DNA of 16,321 nucleotides, from the NCBI GenBank assembly GCA_029934735.1, contig JAOZLR010000028.1, positions 1-16,321 of the forward strand, given 5' to 3'. This DNA is from Bacteroidales bacterium (lineage in GTDB: Bacteria > Bacteroidota > Bacteroidia > Bacteroidales > JAADJA01). Numbering within the stretch: the first letter of the stretch is position 1; every line of letters begins with the position of its first letter. Of the stretch, positions 1-8,554 are shown one piece after another. A program made the translations under genes and the position numbers. The notes beneath the pieces are model-generated. The model did no database searches. It was not told the DNA's origin and was given only the letters and a program-made list of their open reading frames with translations.

Positions 1-1
1 G

Positions 2-73
2 GAGATGGAAGCCGAATCGAAGCCTGATAAAACTGTTGAGTATTCAGGAGGTAAGATTATTGTTAGCAGATAG
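2..73 (+). CDS. 3' end of an unidentified rightward gene (partial)
   Basis: A frame open from the left window edge runs 23 codons and stops at TAG (71-73). The visible tail is hydrophilic and charged and ends in Gly-Gly-Lys-Ile-Ile-Val-Ser-Arg, which could be a short closing beta strand of a cytoplasmic protein. A second frame is also open here up to a TAA at 78-80, so the choice of frame rests only on plausible composition. A GC-rich hairpin follows 18 bases later (92-117), which fits the end of a gene. Too little is visible to name a product. Confidence 0.35.
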   Translation, partial: EMEAESKPDKTVEYSGGKIIVSR

Positions 74-91
74 CAGGTAATCCTGTATTCT

Positions 92-117
92 TTGCCGGCA
101 TAGTATAACACCGGCAA
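92..117. terminator. Hairpin after the partial left-edge gene
   Basis: A perfect 7-bp inverted repeat, TTGCCGG (92-98) and CCGGCAA (111-117), is separated by 12 bases. It sits just after the stop codon of the rightward partial gene. No T-run follows on either strand, so it is a weak terminator candidate or an mRNA 3' end stabiliser rather than a classic intrinsic terminator. Confidence 0.35.
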
Positions 118-226
118 GCATCCTAATGCCCAATCATTGTTATGGAAATTCTTGCCTTCCTGTTTTGAATAAGTTAAATGACTTTTTCAATTTATTCTAT
201 TAGATTTGAGAAATGAGAGAAATAAT

Positions 227-252
227 AAAGCCCCTGAAAACTCAGAGGCTTT
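227..252 (-). terminator. Terminator of the act operon
   Basis: Read on the minus strand, AAAGCC-TCTGA and TCAG-GGGCTTT form a stem of 10 pairs with one A/C mismatch (227-237 with 242-252) and a 4-base loop, followed by ATTATTT. It begins 26 bases after the actF stop codon, in the right orientation to end the act transcript. The run after the stem is only moderately T-rich, but no further leftward gene follows within the window. Confidence 0.65.
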
Positions 253-277
253 AAATATCTAATTTATAAAACACAAA

Positions 278-1453
278 CTAATGTGCTGAATGATGAAGAC
301 TTTCGTTTAGGTAAGGATGATTTATAGGAATAAGATTAGCTTTGCTCAGGTAGTGGGCTGTACTAAATATAAATAAACCAGCAAAACCAAGGAATGTGCC
401 AACCTCAATAAATCCGAAAGTATATTCACCTGTTGCACCTGGCATTATTTCTTCATAAATATCCACATAATGTCCAACAAGGATAATTATTATAACTGCT
501 ATTAGAACATTTTTGTTTTTTGCAAGGAAGTTAGGCAATAAAACAACAAAAGGAATAGCCCAGTTAAGCATAACATTGAGTACAAATAAATTTTGACTTA
601 AGCCTCTTCGCGTAATGAAGTATGTTGTCTCTTCAGGAATATTTGCATACCAGATAAGCATATATTGAGAGTACCACAGATACCCAAAAAGAATGGCCGG
701 CATAAAAATATATTTTGAAAAATCGTGCAGATGTGCCTTGTTAAGGAATTGAATGTATCCTTTATTATATAGTAATATAGCAATCAGCACAATAACTGCC
801 GAACCATGATAAAAGGCTGAAATAAAATTTTTAACTGAGAATAACGTGCTAAACCATATAGGTTCCAGGCTCATAAGCCAGTCAAAAGCAGCAAACGTGA
901 AAGTTATAGCTAATACAAAAATTAATATTTTTGAATATAATTCACTCTTTTTGAAATTATCCAAACCACCTTCTATATCCTCTTTCATTGATAATTTTCT
1001 GAGATATTTTGTCAGGACAACCCAGAGAAGGAAATAAATAACCATCCTTGCTATAAAGAAAGGAACGTTCAGGTATGGTGCTTTGTGATGAAGTAAATGG
1101 AGTTCGTGTTCGTCAAAAATCCCGGCTTCGTGGGGATGCGTCCAGGAATAGAGGTAACTCATCCCAAATATCATTAAAAGCATAATAATGGCAGCTATTG
1201 GAATGTAACCGGCCATAGACTCTGGTATTCTCTTAAATGCAGATGACCAACCCGATTGACTAATATACTGAATGGCAAGAAAAAATGTTGCACCTATTGC
1301 AAGGGCAAGAAAATAATAATTACCGATTAGTATATTGGCCCAGGCCCTATCAGGATTGCTCATATAGCCAATTATGAAAGTAATAATCCCGATAGCTATC
1401 AGTGCAAAAGAGAAATATTTTAGTTTCGGTGAAAATGTGAACTTTTCTTCCAT
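278..1453 (-). CDS. actF: ACIII subunit ActF, NrfD-like quinol-binding membrane protein 2
   Basis: This is one of the two NrfD/PsrC-like integral membrane subunits of alternative complex III, which sit side by side in the inner membrane. The 391 residues are mostly hydrophobic, with about ten membrane segments, the first at about residues 13-30. A loop reading SGWSSAFKRIPESM (67-80) comes before a helix followed by His/Glu-rich residues (106-125), and a VDIYEEIMP segment lies near the C-terminus; I recognise this pattern from ActF proteins. The order after actE, with a 46-base gap, matches the conserved act operon. In characterised ACIII the homologous ActC is the better-supported quinol site and ActF is mainly proposed to take part in proton movement; I cannot tell more from this sequence. 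The start is the ATG at 1451-1453. It is the last gene before the operon terminator. Confidence 0.93.
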   Translation of the reverse strand: MEEKFTFSPKLKYFSFALIAIGIITFIIGYMSNPDRAWANILIGNYYFLALAIGATFFLAIQYISQSGWSSAFKRIPESMAGYIPIAAIIMLLMIFGMSYLYSWTHPHEAGIFDEHELHLLHHKAPYLNVPFFIARMVIYFLLWVVLTKYLRKLSMKEDIEGGLDNFKKSELYSKILIFVLAITFTFAAFDWLMSLEPIWFSTLFSVKNFISAFYHGSAVIVLIAILLYNKGYIQFLNKAHLHDFSKYIFMPAILFGYLWYSQYMLIWYANIPEETTYFITRRGLSQNLFVLNVMLNWAIPFVVLLPNFLAKNKNVLIAVIIIILVGHYVDIYEEIMPGATGEYTFGFIEVGTFLGFAGLFIFSTAHYLSKANLIPINHPYLNESLHHSAH

Positions 1454-1499
1454 TTTAAATCATTTTTGGTATTAAACAGATATTCTGTAATTATTGTAT

Positions 1500-2051
1500 T
1501 TAAAATTCATTTTTAATGTATGTTATTATCTTCCACCTGTCAGCCGGTTTTATCATTGAACCGTGTGCACCCATTAAGCCTGATAACGAGCCCAAAGTAA
1601 TGATATGATAGAGCTCTCCGTCAGGTTTATCCTGAATATAATCACCTGTTAAATCAGTTGGCAATGCAGTAAAAAGCTTGCTTGTATAGAGGTGTCCATC
1701 ACCCTTCCCACTCATCCCATGACAGATGGAGCAAAAAATAAAATATTCGGCTTTCCCTTTATCAATATTACCAGCGTTAGCTTCCATCGGATTAACCAGC
1801 TCAAGACCTGCTTTCAACTGATCCTCATAGGTCTTCTCATATTGATATGGAATCATCTCTCTTGGTACTGTCCCCTCAATAGGTGTTTGCATTGTCCTGC
1901 CATCGGGGAATACCGGATTTGTAGTATATGCCTCGTATGGAATGGAATATGCCATATCAGGGAAATAAGCTCTGCCCGGATCGTTGGGACCGTGTGTGCA
2001 TGAACTTAACATGATTGCTGAAATAATCAGTATAATATAACTATATTTCAT
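1500..2051 (-). CDS. actE: ACIII subunit ActE, monoheme cytochrome c lipoprotein
   Basis: ActE is a periplasm-facing, lipid-anchored cytochrome c that is part of ACIII and is thought to be an exit point for electrons from the complex. From the ATG at 2049-2051 the protein has 183 residues. It begins with a lipoprotein signal peptide (MKYSYIILIISAIMLSSC, lipobox LSSC at 15-18, Cys18 the lipidation site) and carries one heme-binding motif, CSICH, at about 107-111, followed by GMSGKGDGH as in class I cytochromes c. A methionine in the LSGLMGAHGSM segment near the C-terminus is a candidate axial ligand. The frame is open 18 codons further upstream, but that longer start would overlap actD and place a charged, asparagine- and lysine-rich stretch before the signal peptide, so I reject it. 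The gene lies 22 bases after actD. Confidence 0.93.
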   Translation of the reverse strand: MKYSYIILIISAIMLSSCTHGPNDPGRAYFPDMAYSIPYEAYTTNPVFPDGRTMQTPIEGTVPREMIPYQYEKTYEDQLKAGLELVNPMEANAGNIDKGKAEYFIFCSICHGMSGKGDGHLYTSKLFTALPTDLTGDYIQDKPDGELYHIITLGSLSGLMGAHGSMIKPADRWKIITYIKNEF

Positions 2052-2073
2052 CTTTAATGAATATTTGTTGTTT

Positions 2074-2589
2074 TTACTTTTCGTCAATTTTAATTGCCCC
2101 GCCATCAGTCAGGATTTTATTTATTCCTTTAACATCCTTATCAGTAAAATCTGGCGATTTGTCTATTAGAATCAAAAATTTATCATCAGTTATCCCAGGA
2201 TACTGGAAATGTTCTTTTGCCCCCGGGCCTTTCTTGTCTCTGATAAAAAATGTTAATAATGTTAACAATACTGTAACAAATATTGTCCCGACAAATATTA
2301 TTACAATAAAGGTAAGGCTCAATGGTGGTTTTCCTCCGATATTCAACGGATAATCAAAAACAGCAGTATAATAAAGGAACAGGAAAACACCAATAACACC
2401 ACCAAATAGTGCATACAAGAAGGCGGCAATGTTAATGTTAGTTTTCAGATTAAGCTTTTCAAAAATCTCTTCTATTGCAAACGGAGTGATAACATCGGCT
2501 ATTTCGTATCCTTTTTCCTGAATACTATCGATGGATGCAAACAGCTTCTTTTCGTCATCATAAACTCCAATTATTCTAGTATTTTCCAT
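2074..2589 (-). CDS. actD: ACIII subunit ActD (DUF3341)
   Basis: ActD is a small inner-membrane subunit of ACIII from the DUF3341 family. The 171-residue protein has a soluble N-terminal part (about 1-52) starting with IIGVYDDEKKLFASIDSIQEKGYE, typical of this family, then two membrane helices (about 54-75 and 90-114) joined by a short Pro/Gly-rich loop, and a soluble C-terminal part (about 116-171). It binds no visible cofactor: there are no cysteine clusters or heme motifs. In known ACIII structures it packs against the NrfD-like subunits and is taken as structural. The start ATG is only 5 bases after the actC stop, so translation of the two is probably coupled. Length and operon position are as expected. 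Confidence 0.93.
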   Translation of the reverse strand: MENTRIIGVYDDEKKLFASIDSIQEKGYEIADVITPFAIEEIFEKLNLKTNINIAAFLYALFGGVIGVFLFLYYTAVFDYPLNIGGKPPLSLTFIVIIFVGTIFVTVLLTLLTFFIRDKKGPGAKEHFQYPGITDDKFLILIDKSPDFTDKDVKGINKILTDGGAIKIDEK

Positions 2590-2594
2590 TATAA

Positions 2595-3953
2595 TTAGTT
2601 TTTATCAATGCTTGTTTCTTTGTTAACCATTTTCAGTTCATTCATAGCCATCATCGGGATAAAGCGCATAAACAGAAGAACACCAACAATGAACAGTCCT
2701 ATAGTGCCTGCATAAATCAATACTTCGGTTGTTGTAGCACTATATTCAACCCAGTTGGCAGGTAGGAAATCTTTGGATAATGAGGTGACAACAATGTTAA
2801 ATCTTTCAAACCACATACCAATATTAATGATAATTGAAATGATGAAGAGCCACACAAGATTTTTTCTGATTTTCTTAAACCAGAACAACTGTGGTATAAT
2901 TGCGTTACAAGTTACCATTGTCCAGAATTGGACAGCATAATCTCCTGTAATCCTGTTATGGAAGAATGTGTACATCTCAGCATCCACCCCAGAGTACCAG
3001 GCAATGAAGATTTCAGTTGCATAAGCTGTACCCATTATTAAACTGATAAATGTTAGTATTTTAGCAATAGCTTCCAGGTGACTATCCGTGACAAAATCAC
3101 CAAGTTTAAACTCTTTACGGATAATTATCATAAGTGTCATTACCATTGCAAAACCTGAGAAAATAGCCCCAATAACAAAGTAGGGTGGGAAGATAGTGGT
3201 ATGCCATCCGGGAAATACACTTGTGGCAAAGTCCATTGATACTATTGAGTGAACTGCAATTACCAGAGGAGCGGCAAGCCCACCAACAATCAATGCTGTA
3301 ACCTCAAACCGAAGCCAGGATTTTGCAGTACCAACCCAGCCAAAACTCATGATATGAAAAATTTGCTTTTTAATTTTTGATTTTGACCTGTCTCGTACAG
3401 TTGCAAGGTCAGGAATCATACCAAAATACCAGAAAGCTGCTGACGTGAAAAGGTATGTACTAATGGCAACAACGTCCCAGAAAAGAGGTGAGTTATAATT
3501 AACCCATAATCCTCTGGTATTTGGATAAGGCAGAATGAAAAAGGCATCCCATATACGTCCCATGTGTATCACCGGAAATAAGCCAGCCGCGAGTACAGCA
3601 AACACTGTCATAGCCTCTGCCGCACGGTTTATGGAAGTACGCCATTTTTGTCTTAGGACGAGCAGGAATATAGAGAAAGCCGTACCGGCATGTCCGATAC
3701 CGATCCACCATACAAAGTTTATAATGGCCCAGCCCCAGGCAACACTGTTATTGTTGCCCCATAACCCAATTCCTTTAATGATGGTTTCACCGATGGCCCA
3801 TATACCAGCTAAAAACATAACCGAACCAACAAACATTGCAAAATACCACCATAACGGAGCCCTTTTCTCCTGTGAGGCAAGTACTTCTGAGGTAATGTCG
3901 CCATACGACTTATTACCTTTTATTAATATTCCTCTGACGTCTTTGTTATACAT
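2595..3953 (-). CDS. actC: ACIII subunit ActC, NrfD-like quinol-oxidising membrane protein
   Basis: ActC is the membrane subunit that binds and oxidises quinol in ACIII and delivers electrons to the iron-sulfur protein ActB. It belongs to the NrfD/PsrC family. Counting from the ATG at 3951-3953, the 452 residues form about ten membrane helices. Motifs typical of the family are visible: WWIGIGHAG (about 82-90), FPVIHMGR (about 126-133), HSIVSMDFA (about 235-243), FFHNRITGDYA (about 330-340) and GMWFERF (about 379-385). The conserved His and Asp residues in these helices are the candidates for quinol contact. The frame can be extended six codons to a TTG, but MYNKDVRGILIKGNKSY resembles the usual ActC N-terminus, so the ATG is preferred. 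The gene sits 68 bases after actB and 5 before actD. Confidence 0.95.
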   Translation of the reverse strand: MYNKDVRGILIKGNKSYGDITSEVLASQEKRAPLWWYFAMFVGSVMFLAGIWAIGETIIKGIGLWGNNNSVAWGWAIINFVWWIGIGHAGTAFSIFLLVLRQKWRTSINRAAEAMTVFAVLAAGLFPVIHMGRIWDAFFILPYPNTRGLWVNYNSPLFWDVVAISTYLFTSAAFWYFGMIPDLATVRDRSKSKIKKQIFHIMSFGWVGTAKSWLRFEVTALIVGGLAAPLVIAVHSIVSMDFATSVFPGWHTTIFPPYFVIGAIFSGFAMVMTLMIIIRKEFKLGDFVTDSHLEAIAKILTFISLIMGTAYATEIFIAWYSGVDAEMYTFFHNRITGDYAVQFWTMVTCNAIIPQLFWFKKIRKNLVWLFIISIIINIGMWFERFNIVVTSLSKDFLPANWVEYSATTTEVLIYAGTIGLFIVGVLLFMRFIPMMAMNELKMVNKETSIDKN

Positions 3954-4021
3954 TGTATTTATGTTTTTCAATAAAATCTATTCTCTTAATTGCAATAAAT
4001 TCATAACAAGAGATAACTGTA

Positions 4022-7000
4022 TCAGGATGCAAATTCATCCCTCATTCTTTCACTGTTATTGTTTCCTGTCTCTTCTGTATTTCTTACCTTGGTTAGATAT
4101 ACAACCGAAGGTAGTGTGTGAAGTTCTTCAAGTAATCCATAAGAACGGTCATCTTCAAAGTGGTTAGAAATTTTTGAGCCCTTCAGATTCTTGTCGCCAA
4201 ATACAAATGCATTAGTTGGACAGGCTTGTACGCAAGCCGGTTGAACTTCACCGTCTCTTATTTCACGGCCTTCGTTTTTAGCAATAAGTTTTGTCTCCTG
4301 AATTCTCTGAACGCAGAATGAGCATTTTTCAACAACACCTCTTTCCCTGACAACAACATCAGGATTGAGTACCATTTTACTTATATTATCATTAAAATTA
4401 TAATCGAACTCATCATTGTCAATATATCTGTACCAGTTGAATCTTCTAACACGGTAAGGGCAGTTATTCATACAGTAGCGGGTTCCGATACAACGGTTAT
4501 AAGCCATAGTGTTCAGACCTTCCTTGCTGTGTGGTGTAGCAGCAACCGGACAAACATTCTCGCAGGGAGCATTGTCGCCATGCTGGCACATTACAGGCTG
4601 GTGGAATACTTCCGGATTGTCTGATTCAACATTCTTGTTTACTCCATTGCCATCAGTAGAATAATATCTGTCGAGCCTGATCCAGTGCATTATTCTTCTG
4701 TTCTTAACCTCTTCTTTACCTATAACGGCAACATTGTTCTCTGCCTGACAGGCAATTATACAAGCATTACAACCAATACATTTATTAAAATCTAAACTTA
4801 AACCCCAACTTGCTCCAGGATGATCAGGGGCAGGATACATAGTAGTCAGTTTATCTTTCAGTTCGTGATGATCTTCATTTCCGGCTTTTGAGTCTTTTTT
4901 ATATTCCTTAAAAGTTGTTTCCTTTATAATATGTCTTCCCTCCATTGAGTGGTGGGTTTGTGTAGTAGCCAAAGAATAAGTATCACCGGTTTTTTCAATT
5001 GTAACACCATTTATTTCGTATTGCCTGGTATTGTTTTTTAATTGAGAAAGGGGATAGGCATTTTTACCTATTCCATCAGCAACCTTACCGGCCTTGCTTC
5101 TTCCATAACCGAGAGCGATGGAAACAGTACCTGCAGGTTGTCCTGGTTGAATAAAAACAGGAAGCTCTAAAGTCCCGTTAACCTTTACAACATCATCCTG
5201 TTCTAAACCGAGCTCTTCAGCAAAGTTAGGGGAAATTGCAACATAGTTATCCCAAACAGTTTTTGAAATCGGGTCAGGAAGCTCCTGTAACCACGGGTTA
5301 TTTGCAAAATTACCACAACCTATTGCAATAGTCTCATAAAGTAAGGCCTCAATGCCTGTACTTTGTTCTGCTTTTCCTAGTTTATTACCTGCTCTGTCGA
5401 AGAAAGTAAAATCGTAAACAGGACTCTCTTTTGTGCCGGAACCTGGTTCAAAAACTCCTCTTTGTAACGTATGATTCCAGAAATCATTGAAAGAGAGGAA
5501 TTCTGTTTGTTTTTCGTAAAGATTCTCCTCCCAGAACTTTTGAATGTATGAATGGTAATCTCCTTCTATGCCTGCCCATTTCATAAGACTTGCCTGACCT
5601 TGTCTTGTATCAAAAATCGGCCTTATGGTAGGTTGTGTTAAACTATAAAATCCGGTGTATGGCTCTGCATCGTCCCACGACTCAAGAAAATGATTGTCAG
5701 GACAAACATACTGAGCAAGAGATGAAGTTTCATCATTTTTTTGTGACATTGCAACTGTTAAACCAACTTTTTTAAGTCCGCTGACAAATTTGGCACTGTT
5801 ATAATAATCGTAAGCCGGATTCACATTATACATCAACACTGCTCCAACCTGGCCGTTGTTCATCTCCTTGACAAAAGCCTCGAAATCTCTGTCATTTCCC
5901 TGTTTTGTAAGTAATTCTCTTTCAAACTCAAGCGTGCTGCCAAGATTTGAAAGCAGATAATTAATAGCATTTACAATCGACTGAATGTAAACATCATTTG
6001 TGCCTGAAATTATCAGTGATTTTGAAGGATTGTTTAATAATTCTTTGGCAAGATTATCAATCTTAACCGGCGATCTATTAACTTTTATTGTCGGCTTACC
6101 CGACTTTTTAGCTATATAGTTATAAAGGTTAATCAAGACCACTTTTTCATCAGAAGGCTTTATAGGAAATCTCTTATCAGCGTTACTTCCTGTAACCGAC
6201 ATATATGATTCAAACTGGTAATGAGTTGAAAGTTTCTTTCGTCCGTTTGTAAGGTCTCTTGTCTTTGCGTATTGTGATGCAAATTCAACCGGTGAAAGCC
6301 AGTTGCCAAGAAAGTCGGCGTTGAAGCTGACAATAATATTAGCATTATCAAAATGATAGGAGGCAATATTATCTTGCCCAAAGGTAAGCTTGTTCGCTTC
6401 TCTCATTGCCGAATACGAAATAGCATCATAATAAACTACCTCTGCTGTCGGATATTTTGTTTTAAAACCTTTAAATAGCTTTTTTGTGGACGGACTAATA
6501 ACCGAAGCAGACAGGATTACTATTTTCTGGTTTGCCTCAGCTACCTTATCAAGGTTTGCCATTATCTCCTTGTCAATCGTTGCCCAATCGGTTTTGTTGC
6601 CACCTTTTAAAGGATATTGCTGTCTGGCACCATCATATAGGCTTAGAACAGAAGCCTGCACTCTTGCACTTGTGCCTCCGGGTGTGATCGAAGAAAGCTC
6701 GTTGCCTTCAACTTTAATAGGCCTGCCTTCACGTACTTTAATAACCACGCTGGCAAAGTCGTGCCCATCATAAAATGTTGATGCGTAATGATTAGCAACG
6801 CCGGGAATTATCTCTTCCGGTTTTGAGAGGTAGGGAATAGCTTTGCGAACCGGTACTTCGCAACTTGAAGCAACCGCTGCATATCCTACTGAGAAACCAA
6901 GAATTTTCAAAAAGTCACGCCTGTTGGCTTTTACACCCGACTTAACTTCGTCTTCGGTTAAACCCTCAAAGGAAAATTCTGGTTCCGATACTTTCTGTAC

Positions 7001-7057
7001 CTGATCCTGATTTTTTAATTCAAGTAATTCTTCGGTACTTTTCCAGTATTTTTTCAT
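4022..7057 (-). CDS. actB: ACIII subunit ActB, Fe-S and molybdopterin-like protein with Tat signal
   Basis: ActB is the large periplasmic subunit of ACIII. It carries electrons from ActC toward the heme subunits. Of its 1011 residues, the first part starts with KKYWKSTEELLELK, the extended N-terminal region seen in Tat-exported subunits of this family, then the twin-arginine motif RRDFLK (46-51) and a hydrophobic stretch. About 80-700 is the molybdopterin-oxidoreductase-like domain, which in ACIII has lost its cofactor. About 745-960 is the ferredoxin-like domain with cysteines at 760, 763, 766, 770; 824, 832, 836; 856, 862, 866; and 912, 915, 942, 946. Two of the four cysteine groups have only three members: Gly827 and Thr859 stand where a fourth Cys would be in fully ligated relatives. 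The C-terminal tail is polar. A Cys66 after ASS may also be lipidated. ATG start, 39 bases after actA. Confidence 0.96.
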   Translation of the reverse strand: MKKYWKSTEELLELKNQDQVQKVSEPEFSFEGLTEDEVKSGVKANRRDFLKILGFSVGYAAVASSCEVPVRKAIPYLSKPEEIIPGVANHYASTFYDGHDFASVVIKVREGRPIKVEGNELSSITPGGTSARVQASVLSLYDGARQQYPLKGGNKTDWATIDKEIMANLDKVAEANQKIVILSASVISPSTKKLFKGFKTKYPTAEVVYYDAISYSAMREANKLTFGQDNIASYHFDNANIIVSFNADFLGNWLSPVEFASQYAKTRDLTNGRKKLSTHYQFESYMSVTGSNADKRFPIKPSDEKVVLINLYNYIAKKSGKPTIKVNRSPVKIDNLAKELLNNPSKSLIISGTNDVYIQSIVNAINYLLSNLGSTLEFERELLTKQGNDRDFEAFVKEMNNGQVGAVLMYNVNPAYDYYNSAKFVSGLKKVGLTVAMSQKNDETSSLAQYVCPDNHFLESWDDAEPYTGFYSLTQPTIRPIFDTRQGQASLMKWAGIEGDYHSYIQKFWEENLYEKQTEFLSFNDFWNHTLQRGVFEPGSGTKESPVYDFTFFDRAGNKLGKAEQSTGIEALLYETIAIGCGNFANNPWLQELPDPISKTVWDNYVAISPNFAEELGLEQDDVVKVNGTLELPVFIQPGQPAGTVSIALGYGRSKAGKVADGIGKNAYPLSQLKNNTRQYEINGVTIEKTGDTYSLATTQTHHSMEGRHIIKETTFKEYKKDSKAGNEDHHELKDKLTTMYPAPDHPGASWGLSLDFNKCIGCNACIIACQAENNVAVIGKEEVKNRRIMHWIRLDRYYSTDGNGVNKNVESDNPEVFHQPVMCQHGDNAPCENVCPVAATPHSKEGLNTMAYNRCIGTRYCMNNCPYRVRRFNWYRYIDNDEFDYNFNDNISKMVLNPDVVVRERGVVEKCSFCVQRIQETKLIAKNEGREIRDGEVQPACVQACPTNAFVFGDKNLKGSKISNHFEDDRSYGLLEELHTLPSVVYLTKVRNTEETGNNNSERMRDEFAS

Positions 7058-7096
7058 ATATGATAATTGTAATATTCTTTATATAATTCTTAATTA

Positions 7097-8269
7097 TTAA
7101 TAATGACAAGCAGAGCAATCAGTTCCGCCAATATCTTCAACTGTTACAATTGATCTTGTGCCATCTTTAATCTCCTGATGATATTTTGTAAAACTATCGT
7201 AATAACCATTTTCCTCAAACTGAACATTTGTTCTTCTGTGGCAATCAATGCACCAACCCATACCTAAGTCGTTTACCTGGGCTACTTTATCCATTTCCTC
7301 GACATAACCATGGCACTCCTCGCACTCGCGTTTACCAGCATTCACATGTTGGGCATGATTGAAGTAAACATGATCGGGAAGGTTATGAACCCTGACCCAT
7401 TGGATTGGCTCTTTTGTTTCCCACGACTCAAGGACCTTACCTATTTCCACATCTCCCGTTTGCGTACCTGTTTTAACTACATTATGACAATTCATACAAA
7501 CATCAGTACCAGGGATACCTGCATTTTTACTCTCCATTGCAGTATTGTGGCAATAAAGGCAGTCTATCTTATTTTGTCCTGCATGTACCTTATGCGAAAA
7601 CCACACAGGCTGGTCAGGAGAATATCCTTGTTGTCTGCCAAGTTGTGCCGCTTCTACATAAACAATCTCACCAATAACAAACAAAGCAGTAAGAATGATT
7701 ATATAATGGATGAATTTTGCCTTTAGTACTCTTGTAAAACCAAGATCAATCAATGAGACGAAAAGCAGTACCAGGAAAATATAAAAAGTTGCTTTTGTAT
7801 TTCCGGGACCATAAGTTTCCTGAGGAGAGGTAACAGTTGTTGCTGTGGTTGTACTGCTTTCTCCGCCTGTTGCAGCAGGTGTTGTCTCAGCCGGTTTTGC
7901 TTCAGGCTCTTTATAATTCTTGATATATGAGAGTATTCCCTTTATCTGGTCATCTGTCAGATTAGCATTGTCCGGCATCGGGATCTTATACTCGTCAAAA
8001 ATTTTAACAGCATCTTTGTCGCCGCTTTTAACCATTGTCTGCGAAGACCTTATGAAGCTGATTAACCAGGCCTCCTCATATTTATCGTTAACACCTTTTA
8101 AGTCGGGGCCAACCAGTCGTCCTTTCCCAATAGTATGACAAGCACCGCAAACACTCCACTCAGGTGGTGCATCCTGTGCCTTTACTGTGAAAAATAAAAA
8201 AAACGCTAAAACAAATGAGAAGGGGATAATAAATAATTTATGTTTCATCTTAGGAATGTTATAATTCAT
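7097..8269 (-). CDS. actA: ACIII subunit ActA, multiheme cytochrome c with an extra N-terminal monoheme domain
   Basis: ActA is the multiheme cytochrome c of ACIII. The 390 residues contain six CxxCH motifs: CGACH (41-45), CLYCH (237-241), CMNCH (258-262), CEECH (316-320), CIDCH (340-344) and CSACH (385-389). The last five form the pentaheme domain typical of ActA. The first lies in a separate small class I cytochrome c domain (about 32-120), with GPDLKGV and a possible axial Met in IPMPDN. A Pro/Thr/Ser-rich linker (about 121-158) joins it to two membrane helices (about 161-177 and 186-205) separated by a basic loop, so both heme domains would lie in the periplasm. A signal peptide ends near residue 31. 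Start may be the ATG at 8267-8269 or the second Met (8246-8248), which leaves a shorter, more typical signal peptide. First gene of the operon. Confidence 0.95.
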   Translation of the reverse strand: MNYNIPKMKHKLFIIPFSFVLAFFLFFTVKAQDAPPEWSVCGACHTIGKGRLVGPDLKGVNDKYEEAWLISFIRSSQTMVKSGDKDAVKIFDEYKIPMPDNANLTDDQIKGILSYIKNYKEPEAKPAETTPAATGGESSTTTATTVTSPQETYGPGNTKATFYIFLVLLFVSLIDLGFTRVLKAKFIHYIIILTALFVIGEIVYVEAAQLGRQQGYSPDQPVWFSHKVHAGQNKIDCLYCHNTAMESKNAGIPGTDVCMNCHNVVKTGTQTGDVEIGKVLESWETKEPIQWVRVHNLPDHVYFNHAQHVNAGKRECEECHGYVEEMDKVAQVNDLGMGWCIDCHRRTNVQFEENGYYDSFTKYHQEIKDGTRSIVTVEDIGGTDCSACHY

Positions 8270-8322
8270 TTAATATCTGAAAGTTAGATAAAAGAAATAA
8301 TTCGATTTCTTATTTTAAGACG

Positions 8323-8330
8323 CAAAAGTA
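8323..8330 (-). promoter_or_regulatory. Promoter -7 box of the act operon
   Basis: On the minus strand the sequence reads TACTTTTG followed by CG, an exact match to the Bacteroidota -7 motif TAnnTTTG. It lies about 54-60 bases upstream of the actA start and would give a leader of roughly 50-75 bases. No TTG is found at the usual -33 distance: candidates sit 11 and 24 bases from the box. An A-tract separates them. Confidence 0.6.
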
Positions 8331-8455
8331 TGTTTTTTTTTCAATTTAAGTAATCAAATACTAAAATTATTTTTAACAATTATTAACAAATGGCTTATAA
8401 TGCTTTTATTTATCAGGGATCGGAGAGAAATTAAAAAAGTGGTTATGAAGTTGCA

Positions 8456-8502
8456 AACCATTCGGGTGAACGCCGGCCCGTGGGTTGAACTCCCGAATGG
8501 TT
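8456..8502. repeat. GC-rich inverted repeat, 11-bp perfect arms
   Basis: AACCATTCGGG (8456-8466) is repeated perfectly inverted as CCCGAATGGTT (8492-8502) around a GC-rich 25-base loop. It lies in the 343-bp gap between actA and the universal stress gene. Neither strand has a T-run after the stem, so it does not look like a simple terminator. It could be an intergenic palindromic (REP-like) repeat or part of a small structured RNA; a genome-wide copy count would decide. Confidence 0.6.
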
Positions 8503-8554
8503 GAAAGTCTGACTGAAGCTAGAAGTTTTAGGTTGTTAGCCAGGATGTTTTTGT

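Noticed and set aside
3535..4167. Rightward 210-codon frame over actC and actB
   Set aside because: It is antisense to two well-supported genes, has no family features and crosses the intergenic gap; it is a shadow of the real frames.
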